Assembly: GCA_903905325.1 (NCBI GenBank)
Contig: CAIVGA010000001.1
Coordinates: 1-8,305, forward strand
DNA from: an uncultured bacterium
Lineage (GTDB): Bacteria > Patescibacteriota > Minisyncoccia > Phycocordibacterales > PALSA-1337
Direction of reading: 5' to 3'
Length of the DNA stretch: 8,305 nucleotides
This document shows, piece by piece, positions 1-5,872 of this stretch (position 1 is the stretch's first letter; every line of letters starts with the position of its first letter). A program made the position numbers and the translations under genes. Under the pieces are notes generated by a model, which worked only from the letters and a program-made list of their open reading frames with translations, searched no databases and had not been told where the DNA came from.

Positions 1-1
1 T

Positions 2-928
2 ACAAAGCGCATGACACTTGATTCTATTGGTAAGAAATACGGAATTACTCGTGAGCGTGTAAGACAGATTGAGAATTATGGTATTGCCCATGTTAGAAAA
101 TCAGAAGAATATAAGAAAGAAAAATCGGCTTTCGTCGAGATAGAAGAGCTTCTCCATAGCTTGGGTGGAATTGTCGTTGAGGAAGATTTCCTTGGCCATG
201 TTTCAAAAGACAAGAGTTTGCAAAATCACATTCATTTTCTTTTGGTGATCGGAGAGCCTTTTCATAAACAAAAAGAGGATGATGAATTTAGACATCGTTG
301 GCACGTCAATGAAGAACTCGCCAAAAAAGTCGAGAGTACTTTGCGTAAACTTTATACTGGTCTCAAAACAGAAGATCTTTTACCTGAATCAGAAATGATT
401 AACAAGTTTTTGGGTCATCTGGAGGATGCTTCAGAAAAATACAAAAATCAGGAAGTGGTCAGACGCTGGTTGTCAATTTCAAAAAATATTGGCAAGAACA
501 GTCTTGGTGATTGGGGTGTCGCACATTCTCCAAATATAAAAACAAAGGGTATGCGTGATTATGCTTTCCTTGTGATCAGAAAGCACGGCTCTCCTATACA
601 TTTCCGTGATGTTGCAAAACAAATCGAGAAGATGTTTAACAAGAAAGCCCATGTTGCTACGACTCACAATGAATTGATCAAAGACAAGAGGTTTGTACTA
701 GTTGGTCGCGGACTCTATGCTCTAGCAGAATGGGGTTATGCTCCAGGTGTCGTACGTGATGTTATTCGCGACATTCTTGTCAAACAAGGCCCTATGACCA
801 AACAAGACATTATCGACAAGGTTATGAAGGAACGTTATGTCAAAGAAAATACTGTTGTCGTCAATCTCCAGAATCCAAAATATTTCATCCGTACCAAAGA
901 AGGCAAGTATTCTCCAGCCAGCGCATAA
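2..928 (+). CDS. Sigma-70 region 4 / HARE-HTH DNA-binding protein, 5' end cut by window
   Basis: The frame is open from base 2, and the first ATG at 11 falls inside a helix-turn-helix, so the true start lies left of the window. From that ATG, residues 2-21 form a sigma-70 region 4 recognition helix with the signature GITRERVRQIE, which in sigma factors contacts the -35 element. About 130 residues of charged, helical sequence without a clear family follow. Residues about 179-242 look like a HARE-HTH winged helix (RDYAFLVIRKHGSPIHFRDV, then a GRGLYALAEWGY end), the fold of the RNA polymerase delta subunit N-terminus. A second helix-turn-helix-like segment spans about 245-303. Proteins joining region 4 to HARE-HTH occur in CPR genomes; I infer a transcription-associated or sigma-like regulator. 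Whether sigma region 2 lies upstream cannot be seen. The 57-base gap and own promoter of the next gene suggest this transcript is separate. The reading frame is certain; the role is not. Confidence 0.85.
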   Translation, partial: TKRMTLDSIGKKYGITRERVRQIENYGIAHVRKSEEYKKEKSAFVEIEELLHSLGGIVVEEDFLGHVSKDKSLQNHIHFLLVIGEPFHKQKEDDEFRHRWHVNEELAKKVESTLRKLYTGLKTEDLLPESEMINKFLGHLEDASEKYKNQEVVRRWLSISKNIGKNSLGDWGVAHSPNIKTKGMRDYAFLVIRKHGSPIHFRDVAKQIEKMFNKKAHVATTHNELIKDKRFVLVGRGLYALAEWGYAPGVVRDVIRDILVKQGPMTKQDIIDKVMKERYVKENTVVVNLQNPKYFIRTKEGKYSPASA

Positions 929-942
929 TAGAAGTAAATCTT

Positions 943-955
943 CGCATCATATGCG
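943..955. repeat. Short inverted repeat CGCAT-N3-ATGCG in the promoter region
   Basis: CGCAT (943-947) and ATGCG (951-955) are perfect complements around CAT. The repeat occupies the place where a -35 element would lie for the -10 at 974-979. An operator for a small dimeric regulator is possible, but a 5-base arm can arise by chance. Confidence 0.3.
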
Positions 956-970
956 TCGTATAATTTGCTG

Positions 971-979
971 TGATATAAT
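971..979 (+). promoter_or_regulatory. Extended -10 promoter giving a leaderless mRNA for the 986 gene
   Basis: TGA-TATAAT is a perfect extended -10 (TGN at 971-973, TATAAT at 974-979). Six bases separate it from the ATG at 986, so the usual transcription start falls on or beside the A of the start codon. No convincing -35 hexamer is present 17 bases upstream (ATGCGT at 951-956), which is tolerated by extended -10 promoters. The same spacing recurs at two other genes in the window. Confidence 0.75.
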
Positions 980-985
980 ATTGCT

Positions 986-2269
986 ATGTCACTAGGTCCT
1001 ATATTTTCAGAAATGATTTCTACTTTTAACACAGTAGGAACGCCTAAGGTGCTTGAATACGCTATTGCTCTGTCTCCAATTGCACTAGCATTTATATTGG
1101 GTGATATCTTTTGGCATTTGTGGGTGAGGTTCGTACGTGCGGAACAGTTTCTTGGTATAAAATATACAGTTCTTGAGATACGGTTGCCAAAGGAACAGGT
1201 AAAATCTCCGTTAGCCATGGAGTCTTTTTTGACTGCACTACATAATACTTCTGATGGAAATAAATTTGCACAATACTGGAATGGTGAAACAAGGCCATGG
1301 TATTCATTAGAAATAATTTCAGTTGAAGGAAATGTAAAATTTATGATATGGACTGAAGATCGTCGAAAAGCCGGTCTGCAGGCTGGACTTTTCTCACAAT
1401 TTCCCGGAATTGAAATATATGAAAGAGAGGATTATTCGCGCTCTCTTCACTACGATCGAAAGACTATGAAAATGTGGTCTTGTGAAATGAAGTTCACCAA
1501 GGATGATCATTATCCTATAAAAACTTATGTCGACTACGGACTTGATAAAGATCCAAAAGAGGAATTCAAGGTTGACCCTCTCGTTCCATTCATTGAGTGG
1601 CTAGGTACTGTTGGCCCAAATCAGCAAGTGTGGGTACAGATATTAATTCAAGCACACAAAAAAAGAAAGAAACCTGGTCATTTATTTAAAATGCACGATC
1701 ACTGGGAAGATGGCGCCAGAAAGGCGGTAAATGAAATTCTTATGCGTGATCCTGATTCCAAAGTTGCAGGTGATCCAATTGTTGATTCAGTGGGAAAGCC
1801 GACGAGTTTTACAAAATCACCGACTATTTCTTCTGGTGAAAAGGAGATCGCTGAGGCTATAGAAAGGAGCCAGACAAAGTATCCATTTGATGTTGGTATA
1901 CGTTGCATTTATGTTGGCAAAAAAGAATTTTTCCAAAAGCCGTTTGGAATTGGTGGAATTATCGGAGGCTTTAAGCAATTTGGCTCTCAGCACATGAATG
2001 GTATCAAACCGGCAGACAAGTGGCACACGAGGCTTGATTATCCGTGGAGTGATTTTAAAAATATTCGTAGTCACTGGTATGCTGAGCGTGTACTTATGGC
2101 CTACAGGCGTCGTTCGTATTTCCATCCTCCTTTTGAGGGTAAGCCCCTTGTTATGAATGCGGAAGAATTGGCAACCATCTATCATTTTCCAGGGGCCACA
2201 GCTGCTACACCAACACTCGAACGTGTTCCTTCGAAGAAAGCCGAGGCTCCAAGTAATTTACCTATATAA
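986..2269 (+). CDS. Membrane-anchored homologue of the N-terminal domain of CPR type IV secretion-like ATPases
   Basis: The 427-residue product has one N-terminal membrane helix (about residues 24-50) and a long soluble remainder. It resembles the domain that precedes the ATPase in CPR proteins annotated as TraG/VirB4-like or DUF87 DNA-transfer ATPases. Landmarks in that style are RLPKE (66-70), SLEIISVEGNVKFMIWTED (107-125), KFTKDDHYPIKTY (169-181), the DPL-x-PF...LG...GP..QVWVQILIQ block (197-222), and the closing NAEELATIYHFP...TLERVPSKKAEAP (391-421). The protein ends where an ATPase would begin, and no Walker A motif is present, so it is a stand-alone version. I infer an inner-membrane subunit of a pilus, secretion or DNA-transfer apparatus, with the ATPase elsewhere. 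The start is fixed by the promoter 6 bases upstream. It is first in an operon with mltG and mnmA. Family resemblance is fairly firm; the function is inferred. Confidence 0.85.
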   Translation: MSLGPIFSEMISTFNTVGTPKVLEYAIALSPIALAFILGDIFWHLWVRFVRAEQFLGIKYTVLEIRLPKEQVKSPLAMESFLTALHNTSDGNKFAQYWNGETRPWYSLEIISVEGNVKFMIWTEDRRKAGLQAGLFSQFPGIEIYEREDYSRSLHYDRKTMKMWSCEMKFTKDDHYPIKTYVDYGLDKDPKEEFKVDPLVPFIEWLGTVGPNQQVWVQILIQAHKKRKKPGHLFKMHDHWEDGARKAVNEILMRDPDSKVAGDPIVDSVGKPTSFTKSPTISSGEKEIAEAIERSQTKYPFDVGIRCIYVGKKEFFQKPFGIGGIIGGFKQFGSQHMNGIKPADKWHTRLDYPWSDFKNIRSHWYAERVLMAYRRRSYFHPPFEGKPLVMNAEELATIYHFPGATAATPTLERVPSKKAEAPSNLPI

Positions 2270-2271
2270 TT

Positions 2272-3258
2272 ATGCTTTTACTCGGTCCTGCACATTGGTA
2301 TCACCGCCGTTCCATATGGATTGCCTTGATTTTGGTGGTTTTAATAGCTTTTTGTTTGGGTGTCTTTTTCTGTCTAGCACCATCGCATTTCCCATCTGGA
2401 AAAATCGTAAAAATACCATCTGGCTCAACACTTACAGAGACTGCGCAAATTTTGCATAGCCATAATATTATTCGTTCTGAATTTTTCTATAAAGTGGCTG
2501 TTGTTCTTATTGGTGGTAGTAAAAGTATTGTTATGGGTGATTATGCTTTTAATCAACCTCAATCCGTTCTTAGAGTTGCATACAGAACATCAAATGGTAT
2601 ACAGGATTTGGCTCGTATCAAGGTCACAATTCCAGAAGGATTATCTTCACAAGAAATCTCAGCAATTTTAGTAAAAGCAATTCCCGCGTTTGATGGAGAT
2701 TCTTTTAGAACACAAGCAAAAACTTATGAGGGGTTTTTGTTTCCAGATACTTATTATTTTACTAGTGCGACAACTCCTGATGATGCCGTTTCTGCCATGA
2801 GGGCGAATTTTAGTCACAGAGTATCTTCAATTCAAGAGAGTTTAAATTTGGCAACTACATCAGTTTCTTCGCGAAAATTTTCTGATATTATTACCATGGC
2901 CTCAATAGTAGAAAAAGAGGCAACTAGTAGTATTGATCGTAGGATTATTGCAGGTATTCTGTGGAAGCGTCTAGATGCAAAAATGCCACTACAGGTAGAT
3001 CCACCATTTTATTATTTTCTAAATAAAACGTCTTCCCAATTAACACTAAATGATTTGACGGTTGATTCTCCATATAACCTCTATGTTTATAGTGGTTTAA
3101 CGCCAACCCCTATTGATAATCCTGGACTTGATGCCATTCTAGATACGGTGAGTCCTACTTCTTCCAAATTTTGGTTCTATTTGTCGGACAAAAACGGTGT
3201 TATGCATTACGCGATTACATTTGACGAACATATAGCCAATAAGGCACACTACCTATAA
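2272..3258 (+). CDS. mltG: Endolytic murein transglycosylase MltG (YceG-like)
   Basis: MltG cleaves newly made glycan strands inside the cell envelope and is thought to set strand length or end polymerisation. The 328-residue protein is close to the usual family length. It has one N-terminal membrane helix (about 13-37), a LysM-like segment that begins IPSGSTLTETAQIL (48-61), and the YceG catalytic domain: EGFLFPDTYYF (153-163), MASIVEKEA (209-217) with the VEKE glutamates that include the expected catalytic residue, PLQVDPPFYY (239-248), and SPYNLYVYSGLTPTPIDNPG (266-285). All core motifs are present, so it should be active, facing the cell-wall side of the membrane. The ATG lies 2 bases after the previous stop with no Shine-Dalgarno sequence, which suggests coupled translation. 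Its presence implies that this cell builds and trims a peptidoglycan wall. Confidence 0.95.
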   Translation: MLLLGPAHWYHRRSIWIALILVVLIAFCLGVFFCLAPSHFPSGKIVKIPSGSTLTETAQILHSHNIIRSEFFYKVAVVLIGGSKSIVMGDYAFNQPQSVLRVAYRTSNGIQDLARIKVTIPEGLSSQEISAILVKAIPAFDGDSFRTQAKTYEGFLFPDTYYFTSATTPDDAVSAMRANFSHRVSSIQESLNLATTSVSSRKFSDIITMASIVEKEATSSIDRRIIAGILWKRLDAKMPLQVDPPFYYFLNKTSSQLTLNDLTVDSPYNLYVYSGLTPTPIDNPGLDAILDTVSPTSSKFWFYLSDKNGVMHYAITFDEHIANKAHYL

Positions 3259-4358
3259 TGAAGAAAAAAGTTTTTGTTGGCCTTTCTGGAGGCGTTGATA
3301 GTGCAGTTTCAGCTGCGTTACTTTTACGTGACGGTTATGATGTTACAGGTGTTTATATAAAAGTATGGCAACCGGATTGGATTGAATGTAATTGGAAGGA
3401 AGAACGTCGTGATGCTATGAGAGTGGCTGCACATCTTGGCATTCCTTTTGTTACTCTCGATCTAGTAAAGGAATATAAGCAAGGGGTTATAGATTATATG
3501 ATTAAAGAGTATTCACTTGGTCGTACACCAAATCCGGACGTTATGTGTAACCGCGAAGTAAAATTTGGTGGGTTTTGGAAGTGGGCGAAGGCTCATGGTG
3601 CTGATTTTATCGCTACGGGTCATTACGCAAGAGTCTTGCCAGTTGATACAAAGAATATTAACTATAAAAAGGTTGGATATTATTCTATGTTAGCTGGTGT
3701 TGATAAGAACAAAGATCAATCATATTTTCTTTGGACGCTTAACCAGAACGATTTACCGCATGTATTATTTCCGGTAGGACATTTACTCAAGCCTAAAGTC
3801 CGGAAGTTAGCTACAAAGTTTGGATTACCAAATTCGGATAAAAAGGATAGTCAAGGCTTGTGTTTTATTGGTAAAGTCGACGTCAAAGAATTTCTCAAGC
3901 ATTATGTGAAGACAAAAAAAGGAAGTGTGCTTGATGAGGATGGAAAAGTTATCGGGATTCATCCAGGTACCCTACTTTTTACAATAGGTGAGCGTCACGG
4001 TTTTACAATTACTTCAAAGGGTCCAAATGATAAGGCTTACTATGTTATTGATAAAGATATGAAGAAGAATACTATTACGGTCTCAAGAAGTTTAAAGTCT
4101 AACAGAGTAAATAATGGTGAGGTAGGAAGTCCGAAGGTTGCATCAATTAAGATTACAAGAACTAACTGGGTTAGATCCGCACCAGCAATTAAAGAGGATG
4201 TGATGATTAGGATAAGGTACAGACAGCCCCTAGTTAAAGCTACTATAAAAAATATTTCTACTTTACTCCTTGAAGAGAAAATCGATGCGGTTACCCCTGG
4301 TCAATCTTTAGTTGTGTACAAGGATGAGGAATGTCTGGGGGGCGGTGTTATCTTTTAG
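3258..4358 (+). CDS. mnmA: tRNA-specific 2-thiouridylase MnmA
   Basis: MnmA adenylates and then thiolates U34 in the wobble position of tRNA-Lys, -Glu and -Gln to give s2U, using a persulfide relay. The product is 366 residues, a normal length. The ATP-binding PP-loop is GLSGGVDSA (8-16). Catalytic Cys97 lies in TPNPDVMCNREVKFG (90-104), and the partner Cys202 in KDSQGLCFIGKVDVKEF (196-212). GHYAR (121-125) and KDQSYFLW (152-159) match the tRNA- and ATP-contacting core, and the C-terminal beta-barrel ends in GGGVIF. No part is missing. The ATG shares one base with the mltG stop (TAATG), so the two are translationally coupled; no Shine-Dalgarno sequence is visible. The sulfur donor relay (a cysteine desulfurase) is not encoded in the window. 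This is one of the firmest calls here. Confidence 0.97.
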   Translation: MKKKVFVGLSGGVDSAVSAALLLRDGYDVTGVYIKVWQPDWIECNWKEERRDAMRVAAHLGIPFVTLDLVKEYKQGVIDYMIKEYSLGRTPNPDVMCNREVKFGGFWKWAKAHGADFIATGHYARVLPVDTKNINYKKVGYYSMLAGVDKNKDQSYFLWTLNQNDLPHVLFPVGHLLKPKVRKLATKFGLPNSDKKDSQGLCFIGKVDVKEFLKHYVKTKKGSVLDEDGKVIGIHPGTLLFTIGERHGFTITSKGPNDKAYYVIDKDMKKNTITVSRSLKSNRVNNGEVGSPKVASIKITRTNWVRSAPAIKEDVMIRIRYRQPLVKATIKNISTLLLEEKIDAVTPGQSLVVYKDEECLGGGVIF

Positions 4359-4443
4359 CCTTGTGTGCATTATTGGTGCATTTGTTTTCATAGCTTCTAT
4401 TCTTATTTTAAGTAGGGTTGGGTACACTATCTCTAAACATTGA
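4324..4443 (+). CDS. Possible 39-residue single-helix membrane peptide overlapping mnmA
   Basis: A frame starting at ATG 4324, inside the last 35 bases of mnmA, runs to TGA at 4441-4443. The product begins MRNVWG, has one strongly hydrophobic segment (residues 7-29, VLSFSLVCIIGAFVFIASIL and on), and ends with a short basic tail (SRVGYTISKH). The layout suits a small membrane protein and continues the tight packing of this operon. Against it: no Shine-Dalgarno sequence at a usual distance (AAGG touches the ATG), no family that I recognise, and T-rich DNA readily encodes hydrophobic residues by chance. A GTG at 4345 is another possible start. I treat it as a candidate only. Confidence 0.25.
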   Translation: MRNVWGAVLSFSLVCIIGAFVFIASILILSRVGYTISKH

Positions 4444-4496
4444 TTTGCTCTAAATGCGAACGATTCGCATCTAAAAAAATGATGTTTTAGAGAGTG
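4425..4496. repeat. Two-tier inverted repeat, a possible structured RNA or regulatory element
   Basis: The inner part is a perfect 7-base hairpin: ATGCGAA (4454-4460), loop CGA, TTCGCAT (4464-4470). The outer arms are CACTATCTCTAAACAT (4425-4440) and ATGTTTTAGAGAGTG (4482-4496), which give 14 base pairs with a single bulged T at 4488 and a 2-base bulge at 4428-4429. Unpaired stretches of 13 and 11 bases lie between the tiers. No T-run follows, so it is not a standard intrinsic terminator. Candidate roles are a small RNA, an mRNA 3' end stabiliser or processing site for the mnmA transcript, or a binding site. The pairing is seen; the role is unknown. Confidence 0.5.
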
Positions 4497-4604
4497 ATGC
4501 TTTCCTAGGTATTCTGAACTTAAATGTTCCTATGAAAACATAAATGCGCCCTTTCTACGCAAAACCACAATAGTCATATTTGTGTGCACGTTATCCATAT
4601 CCTG

Positions 4605-4633
4605 TTGGTACATGGGTACTTTTTTGATACAAT
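4605..4633 (+). promoter_or_regulatory. Promoter with extended -10 giving a leaderless mRNA for the 4640 gene
   Basis: TTGGTA (4605-4610) serves as a -35, followed by a 17-base spacer and TGA-TACAAT (TGN 4625-4627, -10 at 4628-4633). The ATG at 4640 follows after exactly 6 bases, so transcription should start at the start codon. The element also shows that the 4640-5787 pair is transcribed independently of mnmA. Confidence 0.75.
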
Positions 4634-4639
4634 ACAGAC

Positions 4640-4930
4640 ATGGGTTACTACATCATCCTTTTTTATTTTGCTGGTATTTTGCAAGATTTTCTGCTTACTC
4701 TAAACTGGCGTTATATTGCAAAAAATAGAGCGTTGCCAGCTTCGACTTTGTCTTTTCTTGTAACAATCGTGACAATGACAGTGCTTTACAATATTTTGTC
4801 ACGATTGGATTCACAGCGAAGTGTGTGGGCTATAGTTATATATGCCCTAGGAATTGGCACAGGTACTTTTCTTGGTATGAAATTCAAGATTGGTTCGCCA
4901 GATGAATCTGGAGAGAAGAAGAACGATTAG
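4640..4930 (+). CDS. Small three-helix membrane protein, resembles the UPF0316/DUF5698 N-terminal domain
   Basis: The 96-residue product has three predicted membrane helices (about residues 3-20, 34-53 and 61-80) and a short charged tail (GSPDESGEKKND). The order of helices and the end of the third one, VIYALGIGTGTFLGMKF (66-82), resemble the membrane part of UPF0316/DUF5698 proteins, which usually carry a similar YALG-x-x-x-G-x-x-x-G helix. Those proteins normally continue into a cytoplasmic domain that is missing here, so this is the membrane part alone. No function is established for the family that I can name. The start is set by the promoter 6 bases upstream. It lies 11 bases before the ATP-cone nuclease and is probably co-transcribed with it, but the sequence gives no proof that the two work together. 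Confidence 0.8.
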   Translation: MGYYIILFYFAGILQDFLLTLNWRYIAKNRALPASTLSFLVTIVTMTVLYNILSRLDSQRSVWAIVIYALGIGTGTFLGMKFKIGSPDESGEKKND

Positions 4931-4941
4931 TTTATTTAACC

Positions 4942-5787
4942 ATGAATCACCTTATCAAAATTACAAAGTCAGATGGTTCCTCTCAGCTCTTTGAGGAAGA
5001 AAAACTAGTGAACTCTCTTAAAAAAGCTGGTGCCACAGAAGGTGCCATAGACGAAGTTGTGGATGAAATTGAACGAGAAATGTGGGAAGGAATGCCTACA
5101 GCTGACATATACCATCGTGCATTCGAGCTATTAAAGAAGAGATCTCATCCGGCTGCAATAAAATATTCTATACGTCGAGCTATGTTTGAACTTGGTCCAG
5201 ACGGATTTCCGTTTGAAAAGTTTATCGCACATATTTTTATGATGTGGGGATATGAAGCTATAACTGATCAAATTGTTATGGGAAATTGTGTTGAGCACGA
5301 GGTTGATGTCGTTGCCTGGAAAGGAGATGCTTTGGCTATGTCTGAAGTGAAGTTTCATAACGAGTTTGGTTTAAAATCTGATATCAAAGTAGCTTTATAT
5401 GTAAAAGCTAGATTTGATGACATTGTTGATACTGTATGTGATTATGGAGGAGTAAAGAGAAAGCTTTCAGAAAAATATTTATTCACTAATACAAAATTTA
5501 CTGAGACAGCAACAACTTATGGTGCATGTAAGGATTTAAAGATGATTAGTTGGAATTATCCACGTATCGGCAACCTGCATGAGTTGATAGAAAAGAATTA
5601 TCTTTATCCAATAACCTGTTTGACAACTCTGACTCATCAACAGAAAAATCAACTATTAAGCAAAAATATTATCTTATGTAAGGAGATTGTTGCCAATCCG
5701 GCTGTTCTTATTCAAGTCGGTGTGAAAGATGATGATTCCAAGCGCGTACTTGATGAGGCGCGCATAATCGCCGCTCAAATGCAGTAA
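4942..5787 (+). CDS. ATP-cone domain fused to an Mrr-like PD-(D/E)XK nuclease
   Basis: The 281-residue protein has three parts. Residues about 3-88 form an ATP-cone, the nucleotide-sensing domain of class I ribonucleotide reductase and NrdR (ITKSDGSSQLFEEEKLVNSL, then AAIKYSIRRAMFELGPDGFP). Residues about 90-205 form a restriction-endonuclease-like domain with the core D122 (HEVDVVAW) and E135-V-K137 (SEVKFHN), plus TNTKFTETATTYG (182-194) as in Mrr-type enzymes. The C-terminus (about 222-250) resembles a helix-hairpin-helix DNA-binding segment. All nuclease core residues are present, so activity is plausible. The domain order suggests a DNA-cutting enzyme whose activity answers to ATP or dATP; that is inference, since I know of no established role for this architecture. 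No methyltransferase is adjacent, so it is not a classical restriction-modification pair. No Shine-Dalgarno sequence precedes the ATG; the gene follows the membrane protein by 11 bases. Confidence 0.88.
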   Translation: MNHLIKITKSDGSSQLFEEEKLVNSLKKAGATEGAIDEVVDEIEREMWEGMPTADIYHRAFELLKKRSHPAAIKYSIRRAMFELGPDGFPFEKFIAHIFMMWGYEAITDQIVMGNCVEHEVDVVAWKGDALAMSEVKFHNEFGLKSDIKVALYVKARFDDIVDTVCDYGGVKRKLSEKYLFTNTKFTETATTYGACKDLKMISWNYPRIGNLHELIEKNYLYPITCLTTLTHQQKNQLLSKNIILCKEIVANPAVLIQVGVKDDDSKRVLDEARIIAAQMQ

Positions 5788-5792
5788 AATGT

Positions 5793-5810
5793 CTCAAAAA
5801 TAGTTTTGAG
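5793..5810. repeat. Hairpin after the ATP-cone nuclease gene
   Basis: CTCAAAA (5793-5799) and TTTTGAG (5804-5810) form a perfect 7-base stem with the 4-base loop ATAG, starting 5 bases after the nuclease stop codon. No T-run follows, so it is a weak terminator candidate at best. It may instead protect the transcript end. Confidence 0.35.
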
Positions 5811-5837
5811 GATATGGATATCAAGTACAGAGCTTGG

Positions 5838-5866
5838 TTGAAAACGATGAAATAGACTGCTACACT
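5838..5866 (+). promoter_or_regulatory. alaS promoter, -35 plus extended -10, giving a leaderless mRNA
   Basis: TTGAAA (5838-5843, five of six consensus bases) is separated by the ideal 17 bases from TGC-TACACT (TGN 5858-5860, -10 at 5861-5866). The ATG at 5873 follows after exactly 6 bases. This is the most complete promoter in the window. It decides the alaS start: the upstream in-frame ATG at 5834 lies before the -35 box and would not be on this mRNA. Confidence 0.85.
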
Positions 5867-5872
5867 TCTCCC

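Larger units (their letters stand above)
4359..4639. other. 281-base gap between mnmA and the next operon
   Basis: Apart from the possible peptide at its left end, this stretch has no coding frame of useful length. Several ATGs (4454, 4479, 4497, 4524, 4532, 4544) open frames of only 3-9 codons. It contains a two-tier inverted repeat at 4425-4496 and the promoter of the 4640 gene. TGTGTGCA occurs twice (4362-4369 and 4581-4588). I see no tRNA, and no hairpin followed by a T-run that would serve as a standard terminator. Confidence 0.6.

Noticed and set aside
835..1218. Minus-strand frame of 127 codons
   Set aside because: It spans the end of one clear gene, a promoter and the start of another, all on the + strand, and its product has no recognisable features.
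1817..2185. Minus-strand frame of 122 codons
   Set aside because: It lies wholly inside a conserved + strand gene and is a shadow frame.
2265..2270. TATAAT just before mltG
   Set aside because: It ends 1 base before the ATG, so a transcript from it would start inside the gene; it overlaps a stop codon in an operon and has no TGN or -35.
2157..2459. + strand frame of 100 codons across the junction with mltG
   Set aside because: It overlaps the conserved C-terminal motif of the upstream gene and the signal helix of mltG in another phase.
4423..4428. TACACT as a -10 for a small RNA covering the hairpin element
   Set aside because: The -35 position reads TTCTTA, the TG is one base out of place, and the start would fall within the left arm of the stem.
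5834..5872. Upstream in-frame ATG for alaS adding 13 residues
   Set aside because: It lies before the -35 box, and family N-termini begin at the 5873 ATG.
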